From assembly GCF_016722765.1 (NCBI RefSeq), contig NZ_JAEQND010000010.1, positions 182,001-246,000 of the forward strand: DNA of 64,000 nt. The letters are read 5' to 3'. Under the pieces are notes generated by a model that was given only the letters and a program-made list of their open reading frames with translations, searched no databases and was not told the origin of the DNA. Positions 47,967 to 57,697 of the stretch are shown piece after piece (the stretch's first letter is position 1; each line of letters opens with the position of its first letter). This stretch comes from Ramlibacter alkalitolerans (GTDB taxonomy: Bacteria; Pseudomonadota; Gammaproteobacteria; Burkholderiales; Burkholderiaceae_C). The position numbers and the translations under genes are program-made.

Positions 47967-48929
47967 ATGAACATCCTCTTCGTCGCCGACCCGCTCGAGG
48001 TCTTCCGGATCTACAAGGACACCACCTTCTCCATGATGCGCGAGGCGCAGCGGCGCGGCCACCGCATCGCGGCCTGCGAGCCGCGCCACCTCACCTGGCG
48101 CTCCGGCGACCGGGTGCATGCCGACATCCGCGAGATCGCGCTCACGGGCGTCGAGGAGGAGTGGTTCCAGGTGCGCCAGACGAGCGTGAAGCCGCTGAAG
48201 GACTTCGACGCGGTGGTCATGCGCAAGGACCCGCCCTTCGACAGCGAGTACTTCTACGCCACGCACCTGCTGGAGCAGGCCGAGCGCGAGGGTGCCCGGG
48301 TCTTCAACCGGCCGGCGGCCCTGCGCGATCATCCGGAAAAGCTGGCGATCATGGAGTTCCCGCAGTTCGTGAGCGCCACGCTCGTCACGCGCTCGGCCGA
48401 CGAGGTGCGGCGCTTCCACGAGGAGCATGGCGACATCATCCTCAAGCCACTGGATGGCATGGGCGGCATGGGCATCTTCCGGGTCGGGCCGGACGGCATG
48501 AACCTGGGCTCGATCATCGAGACGCTCAACCAGCAGGGCACGACGACCATCATGGTGCAGCGCTTCGTGCCGGAGATCTCGCAGGGCGACAAGCGCGTGC
48601 TGGTGATCGGGGGGCAGGTGGTGCCTTATTGCCTGGCGCGCATCCCGCAAGGCAGCGAGATCCGCGGCAACCTGGCGGCCGGCGGCAAGGGCGTGGCGCA
48701 GCCGATCTCGGAGCGCGACCGCGAGATCGCCGAAACCATCGGCCCGCGCCTGGCCGAACGCGGCCTGCTGCTGATCGGCCTGGACGTGATCGGCGACTGC
48801 CTCACCGAAATCAACGTCACGTCCCCCACCTGCTTCCAGGAAATCACGCAGCAGACCGGCTTCGACGTCCCGGCGATGTTCGTCGATGCGCTTGAAGAGG
48901 CCGTGGATCGGGATCGGACGGTGCTGTAG
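47967..48929 (+). CDS. gshB: glutathione synthetase
   Basis: 320 residues, ATP-grasp enzyme adding Gly to gamma-Glu-Cys. Opens MNILFVADPLEVFRIYKDTTFSMMREAQRRGHRI. VVMRKDPPFDSEYFYATHLLE, ILKPLDGMGGMGIFRV (grasp loop), IRGNLAAGGKG and the end INVTSPTCFQEI are diagnostic. Ends 9 bases before a family A palindrome. Confidence 0.96.
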   Translation: MNILFVADPLEVFRIYKDTTFSMMREAQRRGHRIAACEPRHLTWRSGDRVHADIREIALTGVEEEWFQVRQTSVKPLKDFDAVVMRKDPPFDSEYFYATHLLEQAEREGARVFNRPAALRDHPEKLAIMEFPQFVSATLVTRSADEVRRFHEEHGDIILKPLDGMGGMGIFRVGPDGMNLGSIIETLNQQGTTTIMVQRFVPEISQGDKRVLVIGGQVVPYCLARIPQGSEIRGNLAAGGKGVAQPISERDREIAETIGPRLAERGLLLIGLDVIGDCLTEINVTSPTCFQEITQQTGFDVPAMFVDALEEAVDRDRTVL

Positions 48930-48937
48930 ATACCCCT

Positions 48938-49057
48938 AACGCAGAAGCCGCAAAAGCAACGCAAAAGCCGCGAAAGGACATCCTTCGGGGAAAAGGAAAT
49001 CCTTGATTTTCTTGCCCCCTTTTGCGGCTTTTGCGAAACCTTTGCGGCCTTTGCGTT
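48938..49057. repeat. family A palindromic element, copy 4
   Basis: Arms 48938-48977 and 49018-49057. The longest centre (about 40 nt, itself containing TCCTTCGGGGAAAAGGA). It fills the gap between the convergent gshB and amidotransferase genes, 8-16 bases from each stop codon. Confidence 0.9.
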
Positions 49058-49073
49058 CGGTTGTCGGGAATTT

Positions 49074-49835
49074 TCAGACTGCCTGTCCATCCACGAACAC
49101 CTTCAGTTCCCCAGGCGCGAACTGCACCCAGGACTCGTTCAGCGTCAGTGGCGCGGTGACGATCACGGCGACCTTGTCGTCCGGCGTCGTGTGCTGGGCG
49201 AAGTCGACGCTCAGGTCTTCGTCGGCCAGGTGGGCATGGGCGAAGGGGTGCTTGCGTTCCACGTACCAGAGGTTGGTGGAGCAGTGCGCCCACAACGCGT
49301 CGCCGTTGGACAGCAGGTAGTTGAAGCGGCCATGCCTGGCGATCGGCGGCGTCAGCTCGCGCAGCGTCAGCGTCAGTTCCGCCACGCTCGGCACGCCTGC
49401 ATGCGACTTCGCCAGTTCCTGCAGCAGCCAGCAGAAGGCACGCTCGCTGTCCGTGGTGCCGACGGGGCGGAAGCTGGCATGCAGGCGCGGATGGAAGTCC
49501 TGCAGGTCGCCGTTGTGCGCGAACACCCAGTAGCGGCCCCACAGCTCGCGCACGAAGGGATGGCAGTTCTCCAGCGCCACCTGTCCCTGCGTGGCCTTGC
49601 GGATGTGCGCGATGACGTTGCGGCTCTTGATCGGGTAGCGCCGGATCAGCTCGGCGACGGGCGAATCGGCCGCCGGCTGGTGATCGACGAAATGGCGCAG
49701 CCCCAGCCCCTCGAAGAAGGCGATGCCCCAGCCGTCGACATGCTCGTCGGTGCGGCCCCCGCGCTGGGCGAAGCCGGCGAAGCTGAAGGTCACGTCGGTC
49801 GGCGTGTTGCAGTTCATCCCCAGCAACTGGCACAT
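49074..49835 (-). CDS. class II glutamine amidotransferase (YafJ-like)
   Basis: 253 residues. ATG 49835 is chosen so that Cys2 becomes the N-terminal nucleophile after Met removal (MCQLLGMNCNTPTD); an upstream start at 49853 would bury it. DEHVDGWGIAFFEG, AHIRKATQG, NCHPFVRELWGRYWVFAHNGDL are the Gn-AT_II motifs. Acts alone or with an unidentified partner; no synthase domain is attached. The next gene upstream (MFS) ends 8 bases away. Confidence 0.9.
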   Translation of the reverse strand: MCQLLGMNCNTPTDVTFSFAGFAQRGGRTDEHVDGWGIAFFEGLGLRHFVDHQPAADSPVAELIRRYPIKSRNVIAHIRKATQGQVALENCHPFVRELWGRYWVFAHNGDLQDFHPRLHASFRPVGTTDSERAFCWLLQELAKSHAGVPSVAELTLTLRELTPPIARHGRFNYLLSNGDALWAHCSTNLWYVERKHPFAHAHLADEDLSVDFAQHTTPDDKVAVIVTAPLTLNESWVQFAPGELKVFVDGQAV

Positions 49836-49842
49836 GCGGCGA

Positions 49843-51312
49843 TTATTGGTCAACAGGCACGTGGCCGGGGGGATCGCGCAACTGCCAGGCCGCGATCACC
49901 GCAATGCCGCAGATGGCGGCCAGCAGCAGGAAGGATTCGTTGAAGGCCGCCAGGCGTGCCAGGCTGGTGCCGGGGCGCGTGAGCGCGTCGCCGTGCACGG
50001 CGAGCCGCCATTCCAGCACGATGGCGCACAGGCTCACGCCGGCCGCACCCCCGAGCATGCGGAGGAAGTTGATCGCGCTGGCGCCCTGCGGAATCAGCGC
50101 CTTGGCCAGCGGCCGCATGGCGCCTAGGTTCAGCGAGGGCAGGATGAAGCCCAGCCCGATGCGCCCCAGCGTCGCCCAGGCCACCAGCACCCACAGGCCG
50201 GTGTGCAATCCGACCGTCGGCATCAGCGCGAAGGAAAGGGCCAGCAGCACGAGGCCGCCGCCCACCAGCACGCGGGTGGGCAGGCGTGTCGTGAGCCGGC
50301 CGGCCAGGCCGATGGTGATCGCCAGCACGATGCCCGAGGGCAGCAGGATGGTGCCCACGTGCGATGCCGGCAGTTCCAGCGCCATCTGCATGTACACCGG
50401 CAGCAGGTAGGTGGAACCGAACAGCGCGATGCCGTAGATGAACGCCACCAGCGTCCCCATGGTGTAGGTGCGGTAGCCGAACAGGTCCAGGTTGATCAGT
50501 GCCTCGCGGCCGGTGCGGCGGGCGCGCCGCAGCCACGCGATGAGCACGCCGAGCGCCGCCAGCGCCGCGAGCAGCAGGCCGCCGGCCAGGCGCGGGTCGC
50601 CGCCGCGCACCTCCAGCAGGCCATTGAGCAGGCACAGCGTGCCGACGCTCCCCAGCACGAGGCCGCGCCAGTCCAGGCGCGGACCGCCGCCCGCCGCGCT
50701 GGCACCGCCCGGCGCCGAGGTGGGCACGTAGCGGTAGGCGAGCCAGATCGACACCAGGCAGAACGGCACCACCATGAAGAAGATCGAGCGCCAGCCGAAG
50801 GCATCCACCAGCAGGCCACCGATGCTGGGCCCGAGCGCCGGTGCCAGCACCACGCCCATGCCGAACATGCCGCTGGCGCGCCCCTGTTCGTGCGGCTCGA
50901 AGGCGCGCAGCATGATGATGGCGGGAATCGGCTGCACCACGCCGGCGGCGAGGCCCTCGGCCACGCGCGCGGCGAGCACCAGCGGGAACTGCATGGCCAC
51001 GCCGCCACCGATGCCGCCGGCCATCAGCAGGATCATGGTGCCGACGTAGGTGCGCCGGTAGCCGAAGCGCGACAGCAGCCACGGGGTGGTGAGCATGGAG
51101 ATCGTCATCGCCACCATGAAGCCGGAGCTGACCCACTGCGCGCGCTCCTGGGTGAGCGTGAAGTAGTGGCTCATGCCGGGGATCGCGACGTTCACGACGG
51201 TCGACGACATGATGGAGGCCATCACGCCGACCATCAGCGCCATCATCAGCAGCCAGCGGTAGCGCGGGCCGTGCCGCTCGCGCAGGGCCGTGCTCGATCC
51301 CGGATCCGTCAC
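49843..51312 (-). CDS. MFS transporter, DHA2 (EmrB/QacA) family
   Basis: 489 residues from GTG 51312, which overlaps the stop of the CWC gene (GTGA). Fourteen helices expected. Motif LSRFGYRRTYVGTM after helix 2 and the helix-5 motif GMGVVLAPALGPSIGGLLVDAFGWRSIFF match DHA2 drug exporters. No EmrA-type adaptor is encoded beside it. Possibly drug or metabolite export; substrate unknown. Confidence 0.9.
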   Translation of the reverse strand: MTDPGSSTALRERHGPRYRWLLMMALMVGVMASIMSSTVVNVAIPGMSHYFTLTQERAQWVSSGFMVAMTISMLTTPWLLSRFGYRRTYVGTMILLMAGGIGGGVAMQFPLVLAARVAEGLAAGVVQPIPAIIMLRAFEPHEQGRASGMFGMGVVLAPALGPSIGGLLVDAFGWRSIFFMVVPFCLVSIWLAYRYVPTSAPGGASAAGGGPRLDWRGLVLGSVGTLCLLNGLLEVRGGDPRLAGGLLLAALAALGVLIAWLRRARRTGREALINLDLFGYRTYTMGTLVAFIYGIALFGSTYLLPVYMQMALELPASHVGTILLPSGIVLAITIGLAGRLTTRLPTRVLVGGGLVLLALSFALMPTVGLHTGLWVLVAWATLGRIGLGFILPSLNLGAMRPLAKALIPQGASAINFLRMLGGAAGVSLCAIVLEWRLAVHGDALTRPGTSLARLAAFNESFLLLAAICGIAVIAAWQLRDPPGHVPVDQ

Positions 51313-51527
51313 GCCACGGCGCCGCTGCGCGCGCAGGCGGGACACAGGCAGGCGCGGCGCTGCGCCTGCGCAGGCACGCGCGCCAGCAGTTCGGCGCTGA
51401 AGTGCAGCTGCGTGCACCAGCAGGCCGGCTGCTTCACGCCGGTTTCCCGTTCAAGTTCCATGGCGCAGCGGTTCGGCTGGCCGCACAGGGGGCAGAGCGT
51501 TGCGGCGAAGGCGGGGGCGTCGTTCAC
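51309..51527 (-). CDS. small cysteine-rich CWC-family protein
   Basis: 72 residues. CPLCGQPNRCAMELE at the start, then CWC and a C-terminal CLCPACA pair: eight or so cysteines arranged to bind zinc, as in the Cys_rich_CWC family. Role unknown. Overlaps the MFS start by 4 bases, so the two are coupled. Confidence 0.82.
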   Translation of the reverse strand: MNDAPAFAATLCPLCGQPNRCAMELERETGVKQPACWCTQLHFSAELLARVPAQAQRRACLCPACARSGAVA

Positions 51528-51569
51528 CGGCGCATCGTAGCGGGTTCGGTGCGCCGCGGGCGGCGCCGC

Positions 51570-54119
51570 TCAGGCCAGCGGCACCCTGCCCGAGGGGACG
51601 ACGAGCTGCGCCAGCGCGCGCGGCACCACCGCCTGGCTGTCGACCGGGCGCACCAGGCGGTCCTTCACCAGCTTGTGCAGGCTGCGCCGCGTCATCGAGT
51701 GGGGCTGGCCGCCGTGGCTGACGAACAGGAACAGCGTGCGCTTGTCGGAAGCCCACTTCAGGTGCGCGCGGCGCCATTGGTGGCGCGCGTGCAGGTCCAC
51801 CCAGCAGCCCGGGGCGAGGCCGGAGAGCAGCGCTTCGGCATCCTGGTCGGACAGGCCTTCGGGCTGCACCGGCGACTGTACGGCGCGTGCCTGCAGGGGC
51901 ATGGTTTCGCTGCGCGGGGCATCCTCGAAGCCGACCGCATGCAGTTCCTGCTGCGCCATCCACGGTTCGCCGGGCGCGCGCTTCGGCGCGGCCGCAACCG
52001 TGGGGGCGGGCGGCTCGTGCGGCGCGATCTCGCGATGGCGGTGGCGCGCGCGCAGCTTGAGCACCGGCCGGTGCAGCGCCTCGAGCTGCAGGAAGAAGGC
52101 TTCGCTTTCCGCCGGCTGCTGGCCCAGCATGGCGAGGCCGGAGCGCAGCTTCATCAGCAGGCGCGGGATCAGTTCGAAGGCGCGCGCTGGATCGTGCAGC
52201 GCGAGTTCGCGCTTGACGCTCCACAGCAGGTCGGTGACGACGGCCACGTAGCCGCCCGGATCGATGCCGCGCCCGGGCTGCGTCAGGCGCGCATGCGCCA
52301 CCGCCAGCGACCAGGTGCCCAGCACGAAATCGCGCACCGCCTCGTGCACGTCCTCGAGGTCCGAGCGTTGCCCGAACTCGCCGGCGATCTGGTCGGCCTC
52401 GTGCTGGCGGCGCTCGGCGAACTGCACGGCGTCGAGCACCTTGCGCTGCGGCTCGTCGTCCAGCGCATCCTGGGCCGCCCACGTGGCCTGCAGGTCCGTC
52501 AGCGCGGCGCGGAAGGGATCCGAGTTTTCCAGCGGATCGATGTCGTTGAGGCGCTGGAAGCTGCGCGCGACCGGTCCGAAGAAGCCCTGGAATTCGACGC
52601 TGAATTCGTCGTTGTGGCGGAAGCTGCGCTCGGCCACCTTCTCGACCAGCAAGCGCCCGGGGTGGTCCTCGTCGCTGAAGAAACGCGGCGCGACCATGGC
52701 CAGCCGCAGCAGCGAAGGCTCGAGGCCGACGATCGCCTCGCGCACCGGCGCCAGCAGGCGCGGGTCGTCGGCGACGCGGTTCACCAGCCGCCGCACCACC
52801 TCGAGCCCGTAGACCTGGCCGACCTCGCGGGCCTGCTTCTTCAGGCGCCCGTGCACCAGGGCGCGTTCGCGCGGTGCACTGAAGCGGCCCCATTCCTGCG
52901 GCAGCGGGCTCTGCACGTCCACCGCCCGCGCCGGCCGGTCCACCGGCGCGACGTGCATGTGCTGCTGCACCGCGCGTTCGTCGTACGTGTCGCCCTCGTC
53001 GTCGCCGGTTTCCAGCGCCCGCAGTTCGGCCTCGACCTGCGCGTAGTAGCTCGGTGCGAGCGGCCGGTGGGCCTGCGGCTCGCCGCGCGCCAGGAACTGC
53101 TGCAGGCGCTCGCCGTCGACGTTGCGCACCGGCAGGTCGGCAAAGCCGGAGAAGCCCGAAGTGCCGAAGGGATCGGAGCTCGGGGCGCCGAAGCGCGAGG
53201 CACCGCCCAGGGCGGCGGACTGCGAGCTGCGGCCCAGGGCCGCGGACTGCGACGACCCCCCGAGCGGCGCGGGCTGCGACAGCCCGCCGAGCGGCGCCGG
53301 GCGCGACATTCCTCCCAGGGGCGCCGGCCTGGACAGGCCACCGAGCGGCGCCGGCCGCGACAGGCCATCGAGGGGCGCCGGGCGGGACAGGCCCTCCAGC
53401 GGCGCCGGCCGCGACAGCCCGCCCAGCGGGGCGGGACGCGAGGCGCTCCCTAGTGGCGCGGAGCGCGACGAGGGGCCCGCCGCGGCCGCACGCAGGCGGT
53501 AGTTGGCGGCGCTCACCCGCTGCAGCGTGAGGAAGTGCGTCTGCGCCTTGTAGACCTGCTCCAGCTCCTGCGCCAGGGGTGTGGCCATGTGCCGCAGCCA
53601 CAGGCCCGGCCAGGTGGGATCGGGCTGGGTTTCGGCCATCATGTCGCGCAGCGCCTGCGCATACACGGCCGGCCGCAGCGGATTGCGTTCCGGCTGCACC
53701 ACCGGCAGGCCCAGCGCGCTGCTCATGAGGGCATCGAGTTCGGCCAGCGGCCGCTCCAGCGTGGCGGTGAGCAGCTGCGCCAGGCGCGAGGTTTCGACGT
53801 TGCGGGAGATCTCTTGGTCGTCCACCAGGGCGAGCGTCGGGCCTTCATCGCGCTGGAAGGAGGACAGGCGTGGCTTCTCGCTCGCTTCCCCTTCGAAGGC
53901 GGAGCCGAGCAGCTGGGGAAAGCGCGTGCTCCACGCCTTGCGGCGCGCCACCAGCTCGCGCCAGGCGTCGGCGGCGCGCTGCCGATGCTCGCCGCTGGCC
54001 GCGGATTCGGCCAGCTGCAGGGCCGCGACGGCATGGTCGACGCATTTCTCGATCAGGCGCGCGGCGGCGCTCACGGCCTCGCCCATGCTGCGCGAGACGG
54101 TCTGGTTGACAACGGACAT
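51570..54119 (-). CDS. DUF1631 family protein with ten 9-residue repeats
   Basis: 849 residues from ATG 54119 (MSVVNQTVSRSMGEAV); the frame continues upstream only through repeat DNA. The N-terminal helical region and the large middle (ADDPRLLAPVREAIVGLEPSLLRLAMVAPRFF) match DUF1631. The end (PGCWVDLHARHQWRRAHLKWASDKRTLFLFV) looks PilZ-like, a possible c-di-GMP-binding fold, with LTRRS-type MTRRSLHKL. Residues 218-307 (bases 53199-53468) are ten tandem SRPAPLGGL-like units. Function unknown. Confidence 0.85.
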   Translation of the reverse strand: MSVVNQTVSRSMGEAVSAAARLIEKCVDHAVAALQLAESAASGEHRQRAADAWRELVARRKAWSTRFPQLLGSAFEGEASEKPRLSSFQRDEGPTLALVDDQEISRNVETSRLAQLLTATLERPLAELDALMSSALGLPVVQPERNPLRPAVYAQALRDMMAETQPDPTWPGLWLRHMATPLAQELEQVYKAQTHFLTLQRVSAANYRLRAAAAGPSSRSAPLGSASRPAPLGGLSRPAPLEGLSRPAPLDGLSRPAPLGGLSRPAPLGGMSRPAPLGGLSQPAPLGGSSQSAALGRSSQSAALGGASRFGAPSSDPFGTSGFSGFADLPVRNVDGERLQQFLARGEPQAHRPLAPSYYAQVEAELRALETGDDEGDTYDERAVQQHMHVAPVDRPARAVDVQSPLPQEWGRFSAPRERALVHGRLKKQAREVGQVYGLEVVRRLVNRVADDPRLLAPVREAIVGLEPSLLRLAMVAPRFFSDEDHPGRLLVEKVAERSFRHNDEFSVEFQGFFGPVARSFQRLNDIDPLENSDPFRAALTDLQATWAAQDALDDEPQRKVLDAVQFAERRQHEADQIAGEFGQRSDLEDVHEAVRDFVLGTWSLAVAHARLTQPGRGIDPGGYVAVVTDLLWSVKRELALHDPARAFELIPRLLMKLRSGLAMLGQQPAESEAFFLQLEALHRPVLKLRARHRHREIAPHEPPAPTVAAAPKRAPGEPWMAQQELHAVGFEDAPRSETMPLQARAVQSPVQPEGLSDQDAEALLSGLAPGCWVDLHARHQWRRAHLKWASDKRTLFLFVSHGGQPHSMTRRSLHKLVKDRLVRPVDSQAVVPRALAQLVVPSGRVPLA
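53199..53468. repeat. ten 27-base tandem repeats inside the DUF1631 gene
   Basis: 270 bases, units encode S-[RQ]-[PS]-A-[PA]-L-[GED]-[GRS]-[LMSA]. The central six units are nearly identical; both ends are degenerate. Length is a multiple of 27, so unit gain or loss keeps the frame. Confidence 0.9.
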
Positions 54120-54284
54120 ACGGGCTGGCGGGCTCCCTTGGAAGCCCATTAGACCCGGCCGCAAGGGCCCCGGCAACCGCGCTCCGCCCGGCGCGCCCCT
54201 GGACGCGCCGGATGGTGGCCGATTCCCTACACCTTCAGGCGTCCGGCGCCGCGGCGAGGGCCGGATACGGAGCAGGGAGGCATG

Positions 54285-54384
54285 AACGCAGAAGCCGCAA
54301 AAGCCACGCAAAAGCCGCAAAAGGAGAACCCGTCAAAGTGGATTCCCTTTGCGGTTTTTGCGCTACTTTTGCGGCTTTTGCGTT
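54285..54384. repeat. family A palindromic element, copy 5
   Basis: Left arm AACGCAGAAGCCGCAAAAG..., right arm ending TTTTGCGGCTTTTGCGTT. Short centre GAACCCGTCAAAGTGGATTC. It lies 30 bases past the glcB stop (minus strand) and 165 bases before the DUF1631 start; the rest of this 295-base gap (54120-54284) is GC-rich with no clear signal. Confidence 0.9.
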
Positions 54385-54414
54385 GAGGGCAGGCCGGATC
54401 GCGCAGGGCGCCTC

Positions 54415-56613
54415 TCAGCAGCCCGCCGCCTTCGCCTTCTGCCGCCAAGCATGCAGCAGCGGTTCGGTGTAGCCGCTCGGCTGCTCCTTGCCCTTGAACA
54501 CGAGGTCCAGGGCCGCGCGGTAGGCGAAGGAGGTCTCCCAGTTGCCGGCCATCGGCTTGTAGAACGGGTCGCCGGCGTTCTGCTTGTCGACCACCGCGGC
54601 CATGCGCCGGAAGGTCTCGCGCACCTGCTGCTCGGTGACGACGCCGTGCAGCAGCCAATTGCAGATGTGCTGGCTGGAGATGCGCAGCGTCGCACGGTCT
54701 TCCATCAGGCCGACGTTGTGGATGTCCGGCACCTTGGAGCAGCCGACGCCCTGGTCCACCCAGCGCACCACGTAGCCCAGGATGCCCTGGCAGTTGTTGT
54801 CCAGTTCCTGCTGGCGCTCCTCGGCGCTCCATTTCACTTCCGGCGCGACCGGCACGGTGAGCAGTCCGGTGAGCAGCTTTTCGCGCTCGGCTTCGTAGTC
54901 GACCTGCTCCAGTTCCTGCTGCACCGCGAACACGTCGACCAGGTGGTAGTGCAGGGCGTGCAGCGTGGCGGCCGTCGGCGAGGGCACCCACGCGGTATTC
55001 GCGCCGGCCTTCGGGTGCACGATCTTCTGTTCCAGCATCGCGGCCATCAGGTCGGGCATGGCCCACATGCCCTTGCCGATCTGCGCCCGGCCCCGCAGGC
55101 CGCAGGCCAGGCCCACCAGCACGTTGCTGCGCTCGTAGGCCTGGATCCAGGCGCTGGACTTCATGTCGCCCTTGCGGATCATCGGGCCGGCGAACATCGC
55201 GGTGTGCATCTCGTCGCCGGTGCGATCGAGGAAGCCGGTGTTGATGAAGGCCACGCGCGCCGCGGCGCCGGCGATGCAGGCCTGCAGGTTGACGCTGGTG
55301 CGGCGCTCCTCGTCCATGATGCCCAGCTTCACCGTGTTGGCGGGCAGGCCCAGCAACTGCTCGACGCGGCCGAACAGCTCGGAGGCGAAGGCCGCTTCGG
55401 CCGGCCCGTGCATCTTGGGCTTCACGATGTAGATCGAGCCGGTGCGCGAGTTGCGGATGCCGTCCTTGCCCTGGCCCTGCAGGTCCACCATCGCGATGGC
55501 GGTGGTCACCACCGCGTCGAGGATGCCTTCGTAGATTTCCTTGCCGCCGTCCCACAGGATCGCCGGATTGGTCATGAGGTGGCCGACGTTGCGCAGGAAC
55601 AGCAGCGAGCGGCCATGCAGGCGCACCTCGCCCTCGCCGTCGGGGCCCTTGTAGATGCGGTCGGGGTTCAGCCCGCGCGTGAAGGTGCGGCCGCCCTTGG
55701 AGACCTGCTCGGTCAGCGTGCCCTGCAGGATGCCCAGCCAGTTGCGGTAGGCGTGCAGCTTGTCCTCGGCGTCCACCGCCGCGATCGAGTCTTCCAGGTC
55801 GAGGATGGTGGACAGGGCGGCTTCGACGACCACGTCGGCCACACCCGCCGGATCGGTGGCGCCGATCGCGTGCTGGCGGTCGATGATGACATCGAGGTGC
55901 AGGCCGTTGTTCTTGAGGAGGATGGAGGAGGGCGCGTTCGCCTCGCCTTGGTAGCCGACGAACTTCGCGGGATCCTTCAGGCCGGTGGAGGATCCGCCCT
56001 TCAACGCCACGACCAGCTTGCCGCCTTCGACCTTGTAGCCGGTGGAGTCGGCGTGCGAGCCGCTGGCCAGCGGCGCAGCCTGGTCCAGCACCTGGCGGGC
56101 GCGCGCGATCACCTTGGCGCCGCGCACCTCGTTGTAGCCGGGACCCTTGTCGGCGCCGCCGGACTCGGGGATGACGTCGGTGCCATAGAGCGCGTCGTAC
56201 AGCGAGCCCCAGCGCGCGTTGGCCGCGTTGAGCGCGTAGCGGGCGTTCAGGATCGGCACGACGAGTTGCGGTCCGGCCTGCAGCGCGAGTTCGGCGTCGA
56301 CGTTGGCGGTGGTCGCCTTGGCGCCCTTGGCCGAGGGCGCCAGGTAGCCGATCTTCTCGAGGAAGCCGCGGTAGCCGGCCATGTCGCGGATCGGGCCGGG
56401 GTTCTTGCGGTGCCAGCCATCGAGCTCGGACTGCAGGCGATCGCGCTCGGCCAGCAGCGCTGCGTTCTTCGGCGACAGGTCCTTCACGATGGCGTCGAAA
56501 CCCTGCCAGAACCTGGCCGGGTCCACGTCGACGGTGGGCAGCACCTGTTGGTCGATGAAGTCCTTGAGCGCGGTGTCCACCTGGAGGCCGTGGATGGTCG
56601 TGCGGCTGGTCAT
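54415..56613 (-). CDS. glcB: malate synthase G
   Basis: 732 residues. Condenses glyoxylate with acetyl-CoA. Opens [95 protein letters not shown] and [17 protein letters not shown] are diagnostic of isoform G. 22 bases downstream of the dehalogenase gene, so probably one transcript handling two-carbon acids. Confidence 0.97.
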   Translation of the reverse strand: MTSRTTIHGLQVDTALKDFIDQQVLPTVDVDPARFWQGFDAIVKDLSPKNAALLAERDRLQSELDGWHRKNPGPIRDMAGYRGFLEKIGYLAPSAKGAKATTANVDAELALQAGPQLVVPILNARYALNAANARWGSLYDALYGTDVIPESGGADKGPGYNEVRGAKVIARARQVLDQAAPLASGSHADSTGYKVEGGKLVVALKGGSSTGLKDPAKFVGYQGEANAPSSILLKNNGLHLDVIIDRQHAIGATDPAGVADVVVEAALSTILDLEDSIAAVDAEDKLHAYRNWLGILQGTLTEQVSKGGRTFTRGLNPDRIYKGPDGEGEVRLHGRSLLFLRNVGHLMTNPAILWDGGKEIYEGILDAVVTTAIAMVDLQGQGKDGIRNSRTGSIYIVKPKMHGPAEAAFASELFGRVEQLLGLPANTVKLGIMDEERRTSVNLQACIAGAAARVAFINTGFLDRTGDEMHTAMFAGPMIRKGDMKSSAWIQAYERSNVLVGLACGLRGRAQIGKGMWAMPDLMAAMLEQKIVHPKAGANTAWVPSPTAATLHALHYHLVDVFAVQQELEQVDYEAEREKLLTGLLTVPVAPEVKWSAEERQQELDNNCQGILGYVVRWVDQGVGCSKVPDIHNVGLMEDRATLRISSQHICNWLLHGVVTEQQVRETFRRMAAVVDKQNAGDPFYKPMAGNWETSFAYRAALDLVFKGKEQPSGYTEPLLHAWRQKAKAAGC

Positions 56614-56635
56614 GTTGCTCTGCTCCTGTTTGCGA

Positions 56636-57316
56636 TCAATCGAAGAATGCGAAGACGTCGTCGAGGCTGCTGCCGGTGCGCGTGGGCTCCGTCCCGAGCT
56701 CCTCGAACGGCAGCCGGTAGCGGTTCACCCACAGCGTGCGGTAGCCGAACCAGGTGGCGGCGAGCGCGTCCCAGGCGTTGCAGCTGACGAAGAGGATCTG
56801 GTTGGCCGGCCGCTTGACGGCCTGCGTGCCGAGGCGATAGGCGTCGGGATGCGTCTTGTACTTGCGCACGCCGTCGACGCTGATCACGTGATCGAGCAGG
56901 CCGTCGAGGCCGGCGCTGCGCACCGCCACGCCCAGCATCTGCGGGTCGCCGTTGCTCAGGATGCCGGTGGTGACGCCGCGCGTCCTGAGCGCCTGCAGCA
57001 CCTCGCGGTTCTCGGGGAACGCGGAGAGATGCCGGTACTGGTTCATGAGCTGCTGCTCGCGTTCGGCGCCGAGCTCCAGCCCGAGCCGCTTGCAGGCGTA
57101 GCGCAGGCCGGCGCGCGTCAGCTCCCAGAACGGCTGGTAGTGCGCGCCGTTGTCGCTGGTGGTGACCAGGCGCGTGTACTCGATCTGCTTGTCGCGCCAG
57201 AGGATCGAAAGCGCCTGGCCCTGCCCGGGGAACAGTTGTTCCGCGAGCAGGCCCACGCTGTAGACGTCGAAAAGCGTGCCGTAGGCATCGAACAGCACCA
57301 CCTTGGGGTAATCCAT
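56636..57316 (-). CDS. HAD superfamily, haloacid dehalogenase type II
   Basis: 226 residues. Nucleophile Asp10 in [15 protein letters not shown]. The conserved [20 protein letters not shown] lysine motif and [19 protein letters not shown] match L-2-haloacid dehalogenases, which release glycolate or lactate from haloacids. Product glycolate would feed glyoxylate and GlcB downstream; the pairing supports this but does not prove dehalogenase activity. Confidence 0.9.
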   Translation of the reverse strand: MDYPKVVLFDAYGTLFDVYSVGLLAEQLFPGQGQALSILWRDKQIEYTRLVTTSDNGAHYQPFWELTRAGLRYACKRLGLELGAEREQQLMNQYRHLSAFPENREVLQALRTRGVTTGILSNGDPQMLGVAVRSAGLDGLLDHVISVDGVRKYKTHPDAYRLGTQAVKRPANQILFVSCNAWDALAATWFGYRTLWVNRYRLPFEELGTEPTRTGSSLDDVFAFFD

Positions 57317-57456
57317 GACGCTACTGTATTACGAACTCAGCGCGTCATTAATGAAGGAGAAGTCTACGAATCAGTGACTTGTATATGGGGAGTGCGGTGC
57401 AGCATTCGAAAATGCGTTTCGCAATGTGGTGAATAGCGAGTTTTGCGCTCGCAAAA
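57317..57456. promoter_or_regulatory. AT-rich probable promoter region of the HAD-glcB transcript
   Basis: Clearly AT-richer than the surroundings, with the palindrome TCATTAATGA at about 57350 and TTGTATATG at about 57378. On the minus strand it lies directly in front of the HAD gene. At its right end, TTTTGCGCTCGCAAAA (57441-57456) is a perfect-arm small hairpin abutting the family F element. Confidence 0.4.
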
Positions 57457-57594
57457 GCGTTGCCTCTGACCCGGACCACGCCGGGAGGCAGTCCGCCTCA
57501 CCGAATGTCCCCCGGCGCGGATGAGAGACTGGCGCGAAGCTGGCGATACGCCCGCGCCTCCTCCTTGATTTCGGTGAGTCGGACTGCCTCCCGG
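57457..57594 (-). repeat. family F structured element, copy 1
   Basis: Read on the minus strand: a long left arm (CCGGGAGGCAGTCCG, then TCACCGAA), a 64-nt core (57506-57569) beginning ATCAAGGAGGAGGCGCGG and ending CCGCGCCGGGGGACA, then the pairing right arm, then flank TGGTCCGGGTCAGAGGCAACGC. The core's GGCGCGG/CCGCGCC makes a second inner stem. Head-to-head with copy 2. Confidence 0.75.
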
Positions 57595-57697
57595 CGCGGT
57601 CCTGCCAGGTGCGGACGGGGGCGTCGCTTCCCCCGCGGAGCATGCATGCTCAGGACGTCAACGAAGCTGCTGCGCTCCAATTGCGCACGGCATAGGG

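Noticed and set aside
53199..53468. Regularly spaced 27-bp repeats, considered as a CRISPR array
   Set aside because: There are no unique spacers; the repeats are contiguous and encode protein.
57498..57680. 60-codon minus-strand frame through family F copy 1 (ends APGDIR)
   Set aside because: Peptide similarity with copy 2 (IKEEARA.RQ) exists only in the core, and the frame breaks outside it; the palindromic stems explain the sequence better than coding does.
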